Source of the DNA: Micromonospora_G sp044901685
Lineage (GTDB): Bacteria; Actinomycetota; Actinomycetes; Mycobacteriales; Micromonosporaceae
Direction of reading: 5' to 3'
Assembly (NCBI RefSeq): GCF_044901685.1
Contig: NZ_JBJDPS010000001.1
Coordinates: 186,001-250,000 of the forward strand
Length of the DNA stretch: 64,000 nt
Part shown: piece after piece, positions 24,526-32,355 of the stretch
Position numbering within the stretch: the first letter of the stretch is position 1
How the letters are laid out: each line of letters begins with the position of its first letter
Translations under genes and position numbers: made by a program
The notes under the pieces: generated by a model
What the model saw: the letters and a program-made list of their open reading frames with translations, nothing else
Database searches by the model: none
What the model was told of the DNA's origin: nothing

Positions 24526-26142
24526 TCAGGCGACCATGCGTTGCTCGGCCAGCTCGGTCAGGCGTACGGTGCACAGGCCGTTCCGCTCGGCCTTGACGTC
24601 GGTCACCTTGAGTTGTGTGCCGGGGGCGAGGATGAACTCCTCCTCCCCGGTGAAGGCGGAGAATCCACGGATGCCGACGGCCCGTGCGGGGCGCACCTCG
24701 AAGAGGGTCCGCTTGCCGCGCCCGCCGAGAAACGCCTGGGCCACGCTCAGCTTCGACGTGCACGAGGAGACGCCCCACCAGGTGACGGTCTGACCGACCG
24801 GGTACTGCGCCCGCAGGTCCAGCGACACCCCGCGCCACAACGGCTCCTCGTGGGCCGGGAGTCGTGACACCGCCGCGAACAGCAGTCGCAGGTACGGCAG
24901 GTAGGGCAGGATCTTGCTCCGGTCCGGGTCGCGCAGGGTGGCGTTGATCTGCCGGTAGAACGCCGACTCGCAGGTGTAGAGGTAGAGGGACGCCACCACG
25001 TCGGGGGAGAGGCCGTCGGTCGTACTCCCGCCGTGCCTCTCGCCGAACGCGCGGGCCTCCTCCACGTACCAGTCGAGCCCGGCGAGCAGCTTGGTCACCG
25101 GGTCGACCGCGGCCCGGAAGTCCATCAGCGGGGTGTCGAACACGCCGGTGATCGCGGGAAGGACCAGGCCCTCGTCCTTGACGCTGGCGAGCCGCTCGAG
25201 GTAGAGCTTGTGCAGCTCCATGGTGGAGGCGATGAACGCACCCATCCGGTCCGCGGTGCTGGTGTCGGTGTCGCCGGCCGCTCCGTCGGACGCGTTCCAC
25301 CCCTTGGCGGGCAGCCAGTCGATCTCGTCCGCCCCGAGTGCGGCGAGCGCCGCGTTCACCGTGGCGAAGTGGTCCCCGTCGCAGAAGATGTCGCCCTGCG
25401 CGGCGGGGTTGGCATGGTCGATGTGCCTGACCCGCACCCCGGGATACTTCTTCTCCAACCGGAGCACGATCCGCTTCAGGTTGCGGGCGTGCGCTCCCCA
25501 CCACGCGAACACGACACCCCGGTCCTGCTCGTCGGCCTGCTCCTTGGCCCGCAGGGTCTCCTCGATGACCTTCTCGGTCACCGGTCGCCAGAACGTCGTG
25601 TGCTGCTCCGTGGAGATCGCCCCGTCGCTGCTCGCGGTCAGGGACGCGTTGAGCAGCAGTACGCCCTGGGTGAGTATCGCCTGGAACCACTCCGGCGGCT
25701 GCACGGTGTCGTGCTGCCTCAACAGGGCACGCAGGTCGGCGATCGGCGTCTTCTTGGGGATGCCGTGCTTCCACATCGCGGCGGCCTTGATGATGCACCG
25801 GATGCTGACGACCCTGCCGAACTGGCTGTCCGCCCAGTCGTGGAAGGTGTTGTCGAACATGGCGATGCCGGTGGCGCTCTCGGTGCGCGGGTACGGGTTC
25901 TGCCCGAAGACGACGACCTTCCACTTGTGCGGCGGGTTGGGCTTGAGCGCCTGGAAGGTCAGTTCCCGGACGGGCACGACCTTCGGGCCGCGCCCCGAGC
26001 CGATGAACGTGGCCGCCGCCGGCTGCGCCTCGATGACCGGCCTGAGCAGCGGCAGCCACGGCTCCCCGCCACCGGTGAAAAGCTCGGCCAGGGCCAGCGG
26101 GTCGCTCGCTTCGGGCGAGGCGGCGGCGTGCGGTTCACTCAT
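24526..26142 (-). CDS. Uracil-DNA-glycosylase-fold / ADP-ribosyltransferase fusion protein
   Basis: 538 residues from ATG 26142 (GGAG ~9 nt upstream). Residues ~25-275 align by motif with family-1 Ung: GQNPYP (80-85) for GQDPYH, a Phe at 96, QGVLLLNASLT (159-169) for QGVLLLNTVLT, WWGAHARNLK (214-223), and HANPAA (243-248) for HPSPLS followed by GDHFATVN. Catalytic Asp is Asn82 and the intercalating Leu is Ala247; the uracil-pocket Tyr84, Phe96 and Asn165 remain. Residues ~370-535 are an R-S-E ADP-ribosyltransferase: LYLYTCES helical lobe, LWRGV (Arg437), WWGVSSCTS (459-463), and E500-x-E502 followed by FILAPGT, close to the PF01129 arginine-transferase pattern of eukaryotes. No signal peptide. 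The next gene, divergent 205 bp away, encodes a macrodomain. I infer an ADP-ribosylation-based conflict or DNA-modification system; function is not known. Confidence 0.82.
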   Translation of the reverse strand: MSEPHAAASPEASDPLALAELFTGGGEPWLPLLRPVIEAQPAAATFIGSGRGPKVVPVRELTFQALKPNPPHKWKVVVFGQNPYPRTESATGIAMFDNTFHDWADSQFGRVVSIRCIIKAAAMWKHGIPKKTPIADLRALLRQHDTVQPPEWFQAILTQGVLLLNASLTASSDGAISTEQHTTFWRPVTEKVIEETLRAKEQADEQDRGVVFAWWGAHARNLKRIVLRLEKKYPGVRVRHIDHANPAAQGDIFCDGDHFATVNAALAALGADEIDWLPAKGWNASDGAAGDTDTSTADRMGAFIASTMELHKLYLERLASVKDEGLVLPAITGVFDTPLMDFRAAVDPVTKLLAGLDWYVEEARAFGERHGGSTTDGLSPDVVASLYLYTCESAFYRQINATLRDPDRSKILPYLPYLRLLFAAVSRLPAHEEPLWRGVSLDLRAQYPVGQTVTWWGVSSCTSKLSVAQAFLGGRGKRTLFEVRPARAVGIRGFSAFTGEEEFILAPGTQLKVTDVKAERNGLCTVRLTELAEQRMVA

Positions 26143-26347
26143 CGTGCGCTCCGGGGATGGCGGGCCGTGCCGGTGACGGCACGGAGGTTCGACGTGGGAT
26201 GGTCGCCCGGGGGGGCGATCGGGTACGGGTGCGCAGCATCGCAGGACCCTCCGACACGATCGTCCGGCCCGTCCGGGGCGGCGATGTCGGTGGTGCGCGC
26301 TAGCTTGCTCCACGTCGGAGACACCCTTCCCGCCATCGGAGTGAGCC
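26143..26347. promoter_or_regulatory. Divergent promoter region of the UDG-ART/macrodomain pair
   Basis: 205 bp separate the two starts, so both promoters must lie here or inside the genes. I see no convincing consensus promoter or long palindrome. Shared control of writer and eraser is likely from the arrangement. Confidence 0.4.
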
Positions 26348-27025
26348 ATGTCCGTCGGAGTCGAAAAGCCGCTGCTCAAGGTTGTTCTGAGAGACGTCAA
26401 CGCCGGGGTGGTGCAGTCCTGGCGAGCGGCGTTCGCCGACACGCCCGAAGTTGAGATCCACAAGGGATCGATCATCGGTCAGCAGGCCGATGCCTGGGTC
26501 ACCCCGACCAACTCCCGGGGGAGGATGGACGGTGGCGTCGACGCGGTCATCAAACGGCACCTCGGGGCGGGCATCCAACTGCGGGTCCAGCGGGCGATCC
26601 GCGACCAGTTCGAGGGTGCGCTCCCGGTGGGCAGCGCGGTCTGCGTCTCCTCCGGGGCGACCAACCCGAGATTCCTGATCTCGACGCCCACCATGGAGGA
26701 GTCGGTGCAGGACGTCAGCGAGACGTTGAACGTCGCGTTGGCCTGTGCCGCCGCGTTCCAGGCCGTGCACGTGCAGAACGCGAGGGAGCCGGGCAGCATC
26801 CGTTCCGTGGCGCTGGTCGGGATGGGCGCGGCGACGGGTCGGGTGCCGGCGCGGGTCTGCGCCAACCTGATGTGGACCGGCTACACCCTCTTCAACGACC
26901 ACCGCTTCCGCGACTACGACGACCTGCGACACACCATCCGTGCGCAGCTCGGCGACATCGACAGCCGGCCGGCGGAGGAGCGGGTCCGGGTGGTGCCACC
27001 CATGGCGCCGGGCACGCGGGGCTGA
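26348..27025 (+). CDS. Macrodomain protein (ADP-ribose binding/hydrolysing)
   Basis: 225 residues from ATG 26348 with GGAGTGA upstream. The macrodomain core is clear: KGSIIGQQADAWVTPTNS (V/T-x-P-T-N-S for the usual VNAAN, Asn55), then MDGGVDAVIKRHLG (GGVD at 62-65), PVGSAVCVSSGA, and a second Gly-rich loop LVGMGAATGRVP that would hold the distal ribose/phosphate. The ADP-ribose-contacting Asn and the GGVD loop are kept, so hydrolysis of ADP-ribosyl adducts is possible. Divergent to the ADP-ribosyltransferase fusion, it is the natural candidate for immunity or reversal. No membrane segment. Confidence 0.85.
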   Translation: MSVGVEKPLLKVVLRDVNAGVVQSWRAAFADTPEVEIHKGSIIGQQADAWVTPTNSRGRMDGGVDAVIKRHLGAGIQLRVQRAIRDQFEGALPVGSAVCVSSGATNPRFLISTPTMEESVQDVSETLNVALACAAAFQAVHVQNAREPGSIRSVALVGMGAATGRVPARVCANLMWTGYTLFNDHRFRDYDDLRHTIRAQLGDIDSRPAEERVRVVPPMAPGTRG

Positions 27026-27161
27026 CGACTCCCCTGCTCGTGTTGTCGTCGCGCCGGGTGATCGAGGAGGTCGAGACCGAGGACCGGGGTGGGGCCGGGC
27101 TACCCGCCGAACAGTCCCGTGAGCGGCGCCCCCGCCCCCCGTCCCCCGCCCCGTCTCCTAG

Positions 27162-27220
27162 TCGATCATGAAGTTGTCGAGGTCTCGACGTCCATCACGA
27201 GGCGACAACTCCATGATCGA
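27162..27220. repeat. Palindromic element with 18-bp arms
   Basis: Arms at 27162-27179 and 27203-27220 are inverted complements with one mismatch (core GATCATGAAGTTGTCG / CGACAACTCCATGATC). I recall similar CGATCATG...CATGATCG palindromes repeated in Micromonospora and related genomes; a genome search is needed. It lies between converging genes and may act as a terminator. Next to it is an (AGGC)n run at 27252-27270. Nothing else is seen in 27026-27291. Confidence 0.7.
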
Positions 27221-27291
27221 GAGGCGGACCGAGGGCCGGGGGAGGGGAAGGAGGCAGGCAGGCAGGCAGGCCGGGCGGGCTGGGGGGATGG

Positions 27292-28803
27292 TCAGTGTGT
27301 GTCGACCGTCTGACCGTCGACGGAGGGCTTGGCGTTGTCGGTGCGGGTGGCACCGAGCCGGGCCAGCAACCCGGTCAGGTCGACGCCGGTGAGGTCGGTG
27401 CCGAGTTGCAGCCCGGTAGCGACGTTGGAGGCCACCGACTTGGTCAGTGAGGACGCGCCGTCGGTGGAGATGACGGTGATCTTGTCGATGGCGCTCACCG
27501 GTGCACTCGCCGCCTCCACGACCTGCGGAAGCACCCGCACCAGCAGGTCGAGCACGGCGGCCTCGCCGTACGCGGCAAAAGCCTCGGCCTTGCGGGACAT
27601 CGCCTCCGCCTCGGCCTGGCCCTTGGCCAGGATGGCGGCGGCCTCCGCCTGGCCCTCGCGCTCGATCGCCTCGGCGATGGCGGTACGACGGCGCTGCTCG
27701 GCCTCACCCTCCTTGGCCCCTTCGATCGCGTTGGCCTCGGCCAGCGCCGCCCGACGAGCCCGCTCACCCTCACCGGTCAGCCGGGACTGCTCGGCCGCCG
27801 CCTGGGCACCGGCGATGGTGGCCTGGCGCTGGGCGTCCGCGTGCATGACCGCCGCGTTCCGTGCCGCCTCGGCCTCCTGCTCCACCTTGTACCGCGCGGC
27901 GTCAGCCGGCTTGCGCACCTCCGTGTCGAGCTGACGCTGCTTCAGCTCGGCGTTGCGCTCGGCGACCTTCTGCTGCTCGGAGAGAATCACCTGGTCCCGC
28001 TCGGCCTGGGCGAGCGGCCCGGCGGCGGCGGACTTCGCCTTCGCCGCGTCGATCTCCGCCTGGATGTCGGCCTGCTTCAGCGACAGGTTCCGGTTCGCGA
28101 CGGCGATGGCCTCCTCGGCGAGCAACCGCTCCTGCTCGGCGACCTGTCGGGCGCGCGCCTCGGCGATGGCCGCGTCCTTGAGCACCCGGGCCGCCTCCGG
28201 TCGACCGAGGTCCTGCAGGTAGGTGCCCTCGGTGAGGATGTCCTGGAGTTGGAACGTGTCGAGCACCAGACCCTGGTTGGTCATCGAGTGCTCGGCCTCC
28301 TCGGCCACCGCGCTGGCGAAGGCGGCCCGGTCCCGGATGATCTCCTCGACCGTCAGTCGCCCGACGATCGAACGCAGCGCACCGGCCAGCACCTCGCGGG
28401 TGAAGCTCTCGATCTCCGACTGCTGGTGGAGGAAACGCTGGGCAGCCGCCCGGATCGCGTCCTCGGTCCCGCCGACCTTGACGATCGCGACACCGTGCAG
28501 CTCGGTACGGATGCCCTGCTTGCTCACCGCGCCCTTGATGCTGACGTCGATCCGCCGGCTGGACAGGTCGAGCGACTGCAACTTCTGCACCACCGGCAGG
28601 ACGAAGACCGAGGCGCCGAGCACGACCTTCTGCCCGGACATGTCGGTGGACCGGCTGCCGTCGGCGGTCTGGGTGGTACGCCCCTTGCGGCCGGTCACGA
28701 TGAACGCCTCGTTGGGGCCGGCGACCTTGATCCGGGACAGCACGAACATGACGAGGATGATGAGCAGGAGCGCCGCTCCGCCGATGGCCAGGAGAATGAA
28801 CAT
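27292..28803 (-). CDS. Flotillin-family (SPFH) membrane scaffold protein
   Basis: 503 residues from ATG 28803. One N-terminal membrane helix (MFILLAIGGAALLLIILVMF), an SPFH/band-7 domain (GPNEAFIVTGRKG through REVLAGALRSIVGRLTVEEI), then a long Ala/Glu/Gln/Arg-rich coiled coil (~residues 190-400) with EAEA-type repeats, and a C-terminal flotillin region (VLDLLVRVLPQVVEAASAPVSAIDKITVIS). Flotillins organise membrane microdomains. The partner NfeD-type gene lies 62 bp upstream on the same strand, the usual pairing. Confidence 0.93.
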   Translation of the reverse strand: MFILLAIGGAALLLIILVMFVLSRIKVAGPNEAFIVTGRKGRTTQTADGSRSTDMSGQKVVLGASVFVLPVVQKLQSLDLSSRRIDVSIKGAVSKQGIRTELHGVAIVKVGGTEDAIRAAAQRFLHQQSEIESFTREVLAGALRSIVGRLTVEEIIRDRAAFASAVAEEAEHSMTNQGLVLDTFQLQDILTEGTYLQDLGRPEAARVLKDAAIAEARARQVAEQERLLAEEAIAVANRNLSLKQADIQAEIDAAKAKSAAAGPLAQAERDQVILSEQQKVAERNAELKQRQLDTEVRKPADAARYKVEQEAEAARNAAVMHADAQRQATIAGAQAAAEQSRLTGEGERARRAALAEANAIEGAKEGEAEQRRRTAIAEAIEREGQAEAAAILAKGQAEAEAMSRKAEAFAAYGEAAVLDLLVRVLPQVVEAASAPVSAIDKITVISTDGASSLTKSVASNVATGLQLGTDLTGVDLTGLLARLGATRTDNAKPSVDGQTVDTH

Positions 28804-28865
28804 GTTCCGATCCGTTCCGGAGGGGGTGGTTGGGGGTGGTGGGAGAGCTGGTCGGGCGCGGGGGT

Positions 28866-29363
28866 TCAGTAGGTCTCGACCCGTACGCTGGTCTCGCTGA
28901 GCGCCTCGACGACGAAGATCCGGGCGCCGCTGGCGATCGGGGCGTCCGCCTTGGCGTTGAGTTTCACCGGTTGGCCGGCGACCCGGACCCGGACCTCGCC
29001 GTAGCGGCCGTCGGCGATCGGCGTCACCACGACGCCCATCGTGCCGACCAGGTCGTTGCGGGTGGGGGTGGCGTCGGTGGCCATGTTGCGGGCCGCCCGA
29101 CTCAACCGCGACGCGATCCAGCCGGCGGGCAGCGCCGCCAGCGCGCCCAGGCCGACCGCCGCGGCGAACATCCCGGGGGTACGGGGTTCGAGCAGCTCGC
29201 ACGCCACCGCGCCACCGAAGCCGAGGACCCCGAGGAATCCCGCGATCGCCTCGATCCCGATCGGACCGTCGAAGCTCGGTTGTCCGAGGTGGACCAGTTC
29301 GGTGCCAAGCAGTGAGAGTGCGAGCAGTACGACGCCGGCGCCACCGATGAGGAGGAAGGTCAT
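28866..29363 (-). CDS. NfeD-like short membrane protein with C-terminal OB fold
   Basis: 165 residues from ATG 29363. Three to four hydrophobic segments (TFLLIGGAGVVLLALSLLG, then IAGFLGVLGFGGAVACELL and MFAAAVGLGALAALPAGWIAS), then a soluble OB-type domain with LVGTMGVVVTPI and YGEVRVRVAGQPVKLNAKA. This is the organisation of short NfeD/YuaF proteins encoded upstream of flotillins, which it precedes here by 62 bp. It is expected to bind flotillin in membrane microdomains. Confidence 0.85.
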   Translation of the reverse strand: MTFLLIGGAGVVLLALSLLGTELVHLGQPSFDGPIGIEAIAGFLGVLGFGGAVACELLEPRTPGMFAAAVGLGALAALPAGWIASRLSRAARNMATDATPTRNDLVGTMGVVVTPIADGRYGEVRVRVAGQPVKLNAKADAPIASGARIFVVEALSETSVRVETY

Positions 29364-29492
29364 AGTTCCCGTCGCCACGACCCGAACGGTAACCAGCCCG
29401 AGCAAGCAGGAGGGTGAACGCTCGTGGTCACGCGGAACGTAACGCCGGAAAGGGTGAACGACAGCGGTCCGAATCCTTGTCAGGATGGGCCC

Positions 29493-30068
29493 GTGGCTGA
29501 TCCGATCACGCTGATCAATCTTGTGCTCGCCGTTGTCAGTACGGTGGCGGGCGTTGTCGGGGCCATCGTCGCGGTCACCCAGGCCCGGCGTCCGGGTCGG
29601 CCGGGTGACGGGGAGCCGGCACCACCCCGCCCACATGCTCCCGGGATGGCGGCAACCCCGCCCGACCAGCCACCGCCGACCCCGGTCACCGAGTACACAC
29701 CGTCGTTCGTACCGGGAACACCGCCCCGGCCGTACGCGGCGCCGGTGCGTACGGCCCGGGTGCGGCTGACCTGGCAACCCGCCGCGATGGCGGTCGCCAG
29801 TGGACTGTTGATGGCGCTCATCCTGGTGGGGCAGGAGGCGTGGCCCGGGGGCCGGCAGGGCCTGACCGTTCTGGTCTGCTGGCTGCTCGGCGTCATGGTC
29901 GCGCTGCTCGCCACGAGCACCCTCATCCATTTGGTCGCCGAAGCCGGTCTGTGGCACTGGCGCTGGTCGGATGCGGGCGCGGCGCTATTGCTCCTCATCG
30001 CCGTGGCGGCGAGCCCGGCGGTCTCGATCACGTACGTGGTGGTGAAGGAGATCCTGGTCCTGCTCTAG
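29493..30068 (+). CDS. Membrane protein of unknown function
   Basis: 191 residues from GTG 29493 (AGGAT at 29482-29486). One N-terminal hydrophobic segment (ITLINLVLAVVSTVAGVVGAIVAV, split around residue 15), a Pro-rich cytoplasmic stretch (residues ~32-85), then three membrane helices at the C-terminal end. No family recognised. Divergent from NfeD and converging on another small membrane protein. Confidence 0.6.
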   Translation: MADPITLINLVLAVVSTVAGVVGAIVAVTQARRPGRPGDGEPAPPRPHAPGMAATPPDQPPPTPVTEYTPSFVPGTPPRPYAAPVRTARVRLTWQPAAMAVASGLLMALILVGQEAWPGGRQGLTVLVCWLLGVMVALLATSTLIHLVAEAGLWHWRWSDAGAALLLLIAVAASPAVSITYVVVKEILVLL

Positions 30069-30115
30069 GGGGGACAGGTAGGGCCGAGGATTCGGCCACC
30101 TCGGTGACCAGCCAT

Positions 30116-30670
30116 TCAGCCAGATCGTTCGGCATCGCCGGCCCGAGGGGCACCACGAAGTCCTCGCACCAGCCGGGCCACGAGAACCGGGAGCAGGTGC
30201 AGTACGACCGCGAGCACGACGGCCAGCAGGGCGATCCGGTCGACCGACAGACCTTGCAGTGCCAGCACCACCGAAGCGCACCCGCCGGTGCGCAGCGCGT
30301 TGACCGCCACCCGCAGCATCGTTCCTCGGATCGACACGTCGTCCGGGGCCGCCGCTTCGGGCTTGCCAGCGCGCTGCCACACCGCCGGGAGCGCGGCCAC
30401 GACCGCTATCAGGATCGCTAGCTGGAGCGCCCAGAGAGCGGTCCTCCCGATGCTGGCCCCGTCGGTGGCTGACGGCGCGACGAGGGTTGTGGCCGCGAAG
30501 ACGACGAACGTCGGCGGCCAGGTGAAGACAAGGGCGAACGTCGCCGCCAGTGTCATGCTTCTCGGCAAACTGATCCGTGGCTGCACGTCCCGCTCGATCC
30601 GGCTGACCACCGCGTCGGGTGCCCACACCAGCCTGCGGGTCGGAGGGGAGTCGGGCGTCGGATGCGACAC
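30116..30670 (-). CDS. Membrane protein of unknown function
   Basis: 184 residues with about four hydrophobic segments (MTLAATFALVFTWPPTFVVF, ALWALQLAILIAVVAALPAVW, a central one near ALRTGGCASVVLALQ, and IALLAVVLAVVLHLLPVLVA). A charged N-terminus with RRLVWAPDAVVSRIERDVQ precedes them. No family recognised. 47 bp from the converging neighbour. Confidence 0.6.
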   Translation of the reverse strand: MSHPTPDSPPTRRLVWAPDAVVSRIERDVQPRISLPRSMTLAATFALVFTWPPTFVVFAATTLVAPSATDGASIGRTALWALQLAILIAVVAALPAVWQRAGKPEAAAPDDVSIRGTMLRVAVNALRTGGCASVVLALQGLSVDRIALLAVVLAVVLHLLPVLVARLVRGLRGAPRAGDAERSG

Positions 30671-30836
30671 CTGGACAGACTAAGGCCGTCGGTCATGGCG
30701 ATCGATGCCGGGCATACGTTCTGGCAGGAGCGGCGTCGATCATGGTCACTGGCCGGGCGGCCCCAACGCCACCGCCCGCCAGCGGTTACCAGACGTGAGA
30801 ACCTCCGGCGCCGCGGCTGTCGCGCCCCCGGTTGGG

Positions 30837-31547
30837 TCAGGACCACGCCCGGTCGAGGGCGAGTGCCAGCCGGTGTCGCCAGTGTTCGGAGCTACCGGTG
30901 ATGTTCGGGTACTCGTCGGTGAAGTTCTTCCAGTCGACGTCCCACGACAGCACCGTCTCGGCGGTGAAGTTGTCGGCCTCGGCGCCCAGTTCGGGTCGCA
31001 TCAGCGTGCGGACGAGGTCGCGGCCGACCGTGGTGTGCTCGGCGAGTAGAACGGCGTCGTAGAGGTCCTTGCCCTGCGGATACATGTCGGTGGCCAGCCA
31101 CAACAGTTTCCAGGCCAGCGACAGTTCGGCGGTGGCGGCCAGCAGGGGCGCGTCGACGTCGGGCAGTGTCAGCACGCCCGGTGGCACGGGTAGCTGTTCG
31201 CCGAAGACGATGTCGATCTGCACGCTGCCGTCGGGGTCGTCGGCCGTACCGAACGGGATGACGAACCGACGTCCGTCGGCCCGCTCGTACGTCCAGATTG
31301 CCGACTCGGTGACCAGGTCGGGACGGAGTCCCGCACCAGGTTTGGCGGTCACCGCGGCCAGAACGCCGTCGAGCAGGTCGCGTGCTTCGGTGCTGGCGCT
31401 GGTAACGGTGTGCGGGGTGACGACAAAGTCGAGGTCGCCGGGGTCACGCGCCGCACCACCGGCCCAGGCGGTCATCGTGACGCTGCCTCGGAGAACGAGA
31501 TGTCCGGCCCACGGTGTCCCGGCGATCACCGTGAGGAGATGGTTCAT
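30837..31547 (-). CDS. AbiEii-like nucleotidyltransferase (C-terminal part of a possibly frameshifted gene)
   Basis: 236 residues from the first ATG, 31547. The nucleotidyltransferase core is visible: VLRGSVTMTAWAG (G-S), then ARDPGDLDFVV with paired Asp, and VQIDIVFGE, followed by DAPLLAATAELSLAWKLLWLATDMYPQGKDLYDAVLL, as in AbiEii/MenA-type proteins that transfer nucleotides to RNA. Coding-like sequence continues upstream of the ATG in the same frame for 28 codons (AYRPGEPVFLDLAVGQRW) to a TAG at 31634-31632, just where the preceding gene loses coding character in another frame. So this may be the C-terminal half of one disrupted gene. Confidence 0.65.
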   Translation of the reverse strand: MNHLLTVIAGTPWAGHLVLRGSVTMTAWAGGAARDPGDLDFVVTPHTVTSASTEARDLLDGVLAAVTAKPGAGLRPDLVTESAIWTYERADGRRFVIPFGTADDPDGSVQIDIVFGEQLPVPPGVLTLPDVDAPLLAATAELSLAWKLLWLATDMYPQGKDLYDAVLLAEHTTVGRDLVRTLMRPELGAEADNFTAETVLSWDVDWKNFTDEYPNITGSSEHWRHRLALALDRAWS

Positions 31548-32166
31548 CGCGGTACGCCGCGCGGTTGTCCACCGCTGACCGACCGCCAGGTCCAGGAAGA
31601 CCGGCTCGCCGGGGCGGTACGCCCATGCGAACTAGGTCGACCACCAGGCTCTCCAGCCGCTGTTCGGCCGTTGTGAGGCCGATGCCGTAGCCGCGCTGGT
31701 TGACGAACCGTTCCTGCTGGCCGGAGGTGTGCTGGCGGCGGGCGTTCTGCGACAGCCGGGCGCCGTGTGGCGCGACCAGGTCGGTGATGGTCACGAGGTC
31801 GGCTACGGTCGGATTCGACAGCAGCACCTTGACGTGATGCTCGAAGTACCGGTCACCGGGCTCGTCTGCCGCGTCGCGGTCCGTCTGCGGCACCCCGGTG
31901 CACCAGGGCGCGGCCTCGATTTTGGCTCGGCACGCATGGAGCCCCGCCTCCCGCAACCGATCGCGCCAGTGCTCGACCAGCACGCGTTGTTGTTCGAGCG
32001 TGCCACTGCCGGTGAAGGTGAGCATCGGCTGCGAGACGTTCGTGCCACGATCGAGGAGGATGTGGAGGAACTTCACCCCGTGTTGCTCGGCGAACGCGGC
32101 CAACTGCTTGGCGTGATGGCTGTAAGTCGTGATGTGGATCTCGAAGTCCCCCGACACGTCGATCAT
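31444..32166 (-). CDS. Conserved protein of unknown function, coding-like only to about 31635
   Basis: Start taken at ATG 32166 (MIDVSGDFEIHITTY); a GTG at 32184 is possible. To about residue 178 it reads like a real protein (VKFLHILLDRGTNVSQPML, KIEAAPWCTGVPQTD, GDRYFEHHVKVLL, APHGARLSQNARR, ERFVNQRGYGIGLTTAEQ), a family I have seen as uncharacterised proteins. After DLVRMG the frame turns Arg/Pro/Gly-rich and overlaps the start of the AbiEii-like frame, which is shifted by one base. Either two overlapping genes or one gene broken by a frameshift near 31630. Confidence 0.6.
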   Translation of the reverse strand: MIDVSGDFEIHITTYSHHAKQLAAFAEQHGVKFLHILLDRGTNVSQPMLTFTGSGTLEQQRVLVEHWRDRLREAGLHACRAKIEAAPWCTGVPQTDRDAADEPGDRYFEHHVKVLLSNPTVADLVTITDLVAPHGARLSQNARRQHTSGQQERFVNQRGYGIGLTTAEQRLESLVVDLVRMGVPPRRAGLPGPGGRSAVDNRAAYRDEPSPHGDRRDTVGRTSRSPRQRHDDRLGRWCGA

Positions 32167-32355
32167 CGGCGCAGCGTACGGCACGCACCCGAGGAGAGCG
32201 TTCCGATAACCAGCGGGGCGGGTGACACCACCGAGAAGATCGACATCTTCACCGCCCCGGGCGCCTCGCCCGAATCAGCCACCTGGCCCGACGGGCTCGG
32301 TGATGATCTGAGATGACGTGAGCTTTCGCCCGAGCGGTACGAGAGGAGTGACCTC

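Noticed and set aside
24526..26142. Call as an ordinary uracil-DNA glycosylase repair enzyme
   Set aside because: The catalytic Asp and intercalating Leu are replaced and half of the protein is an ADP-ribosyltransferase.
24526..27025. Call as a DarT-DarG toxin-antitoxin pair
   Set aside because: The transferase has Arg, SSCTS and ExE as in arginine-type transferases, not the DarT (DUF4433) pattern, and the genes are divergent rather than an operon.
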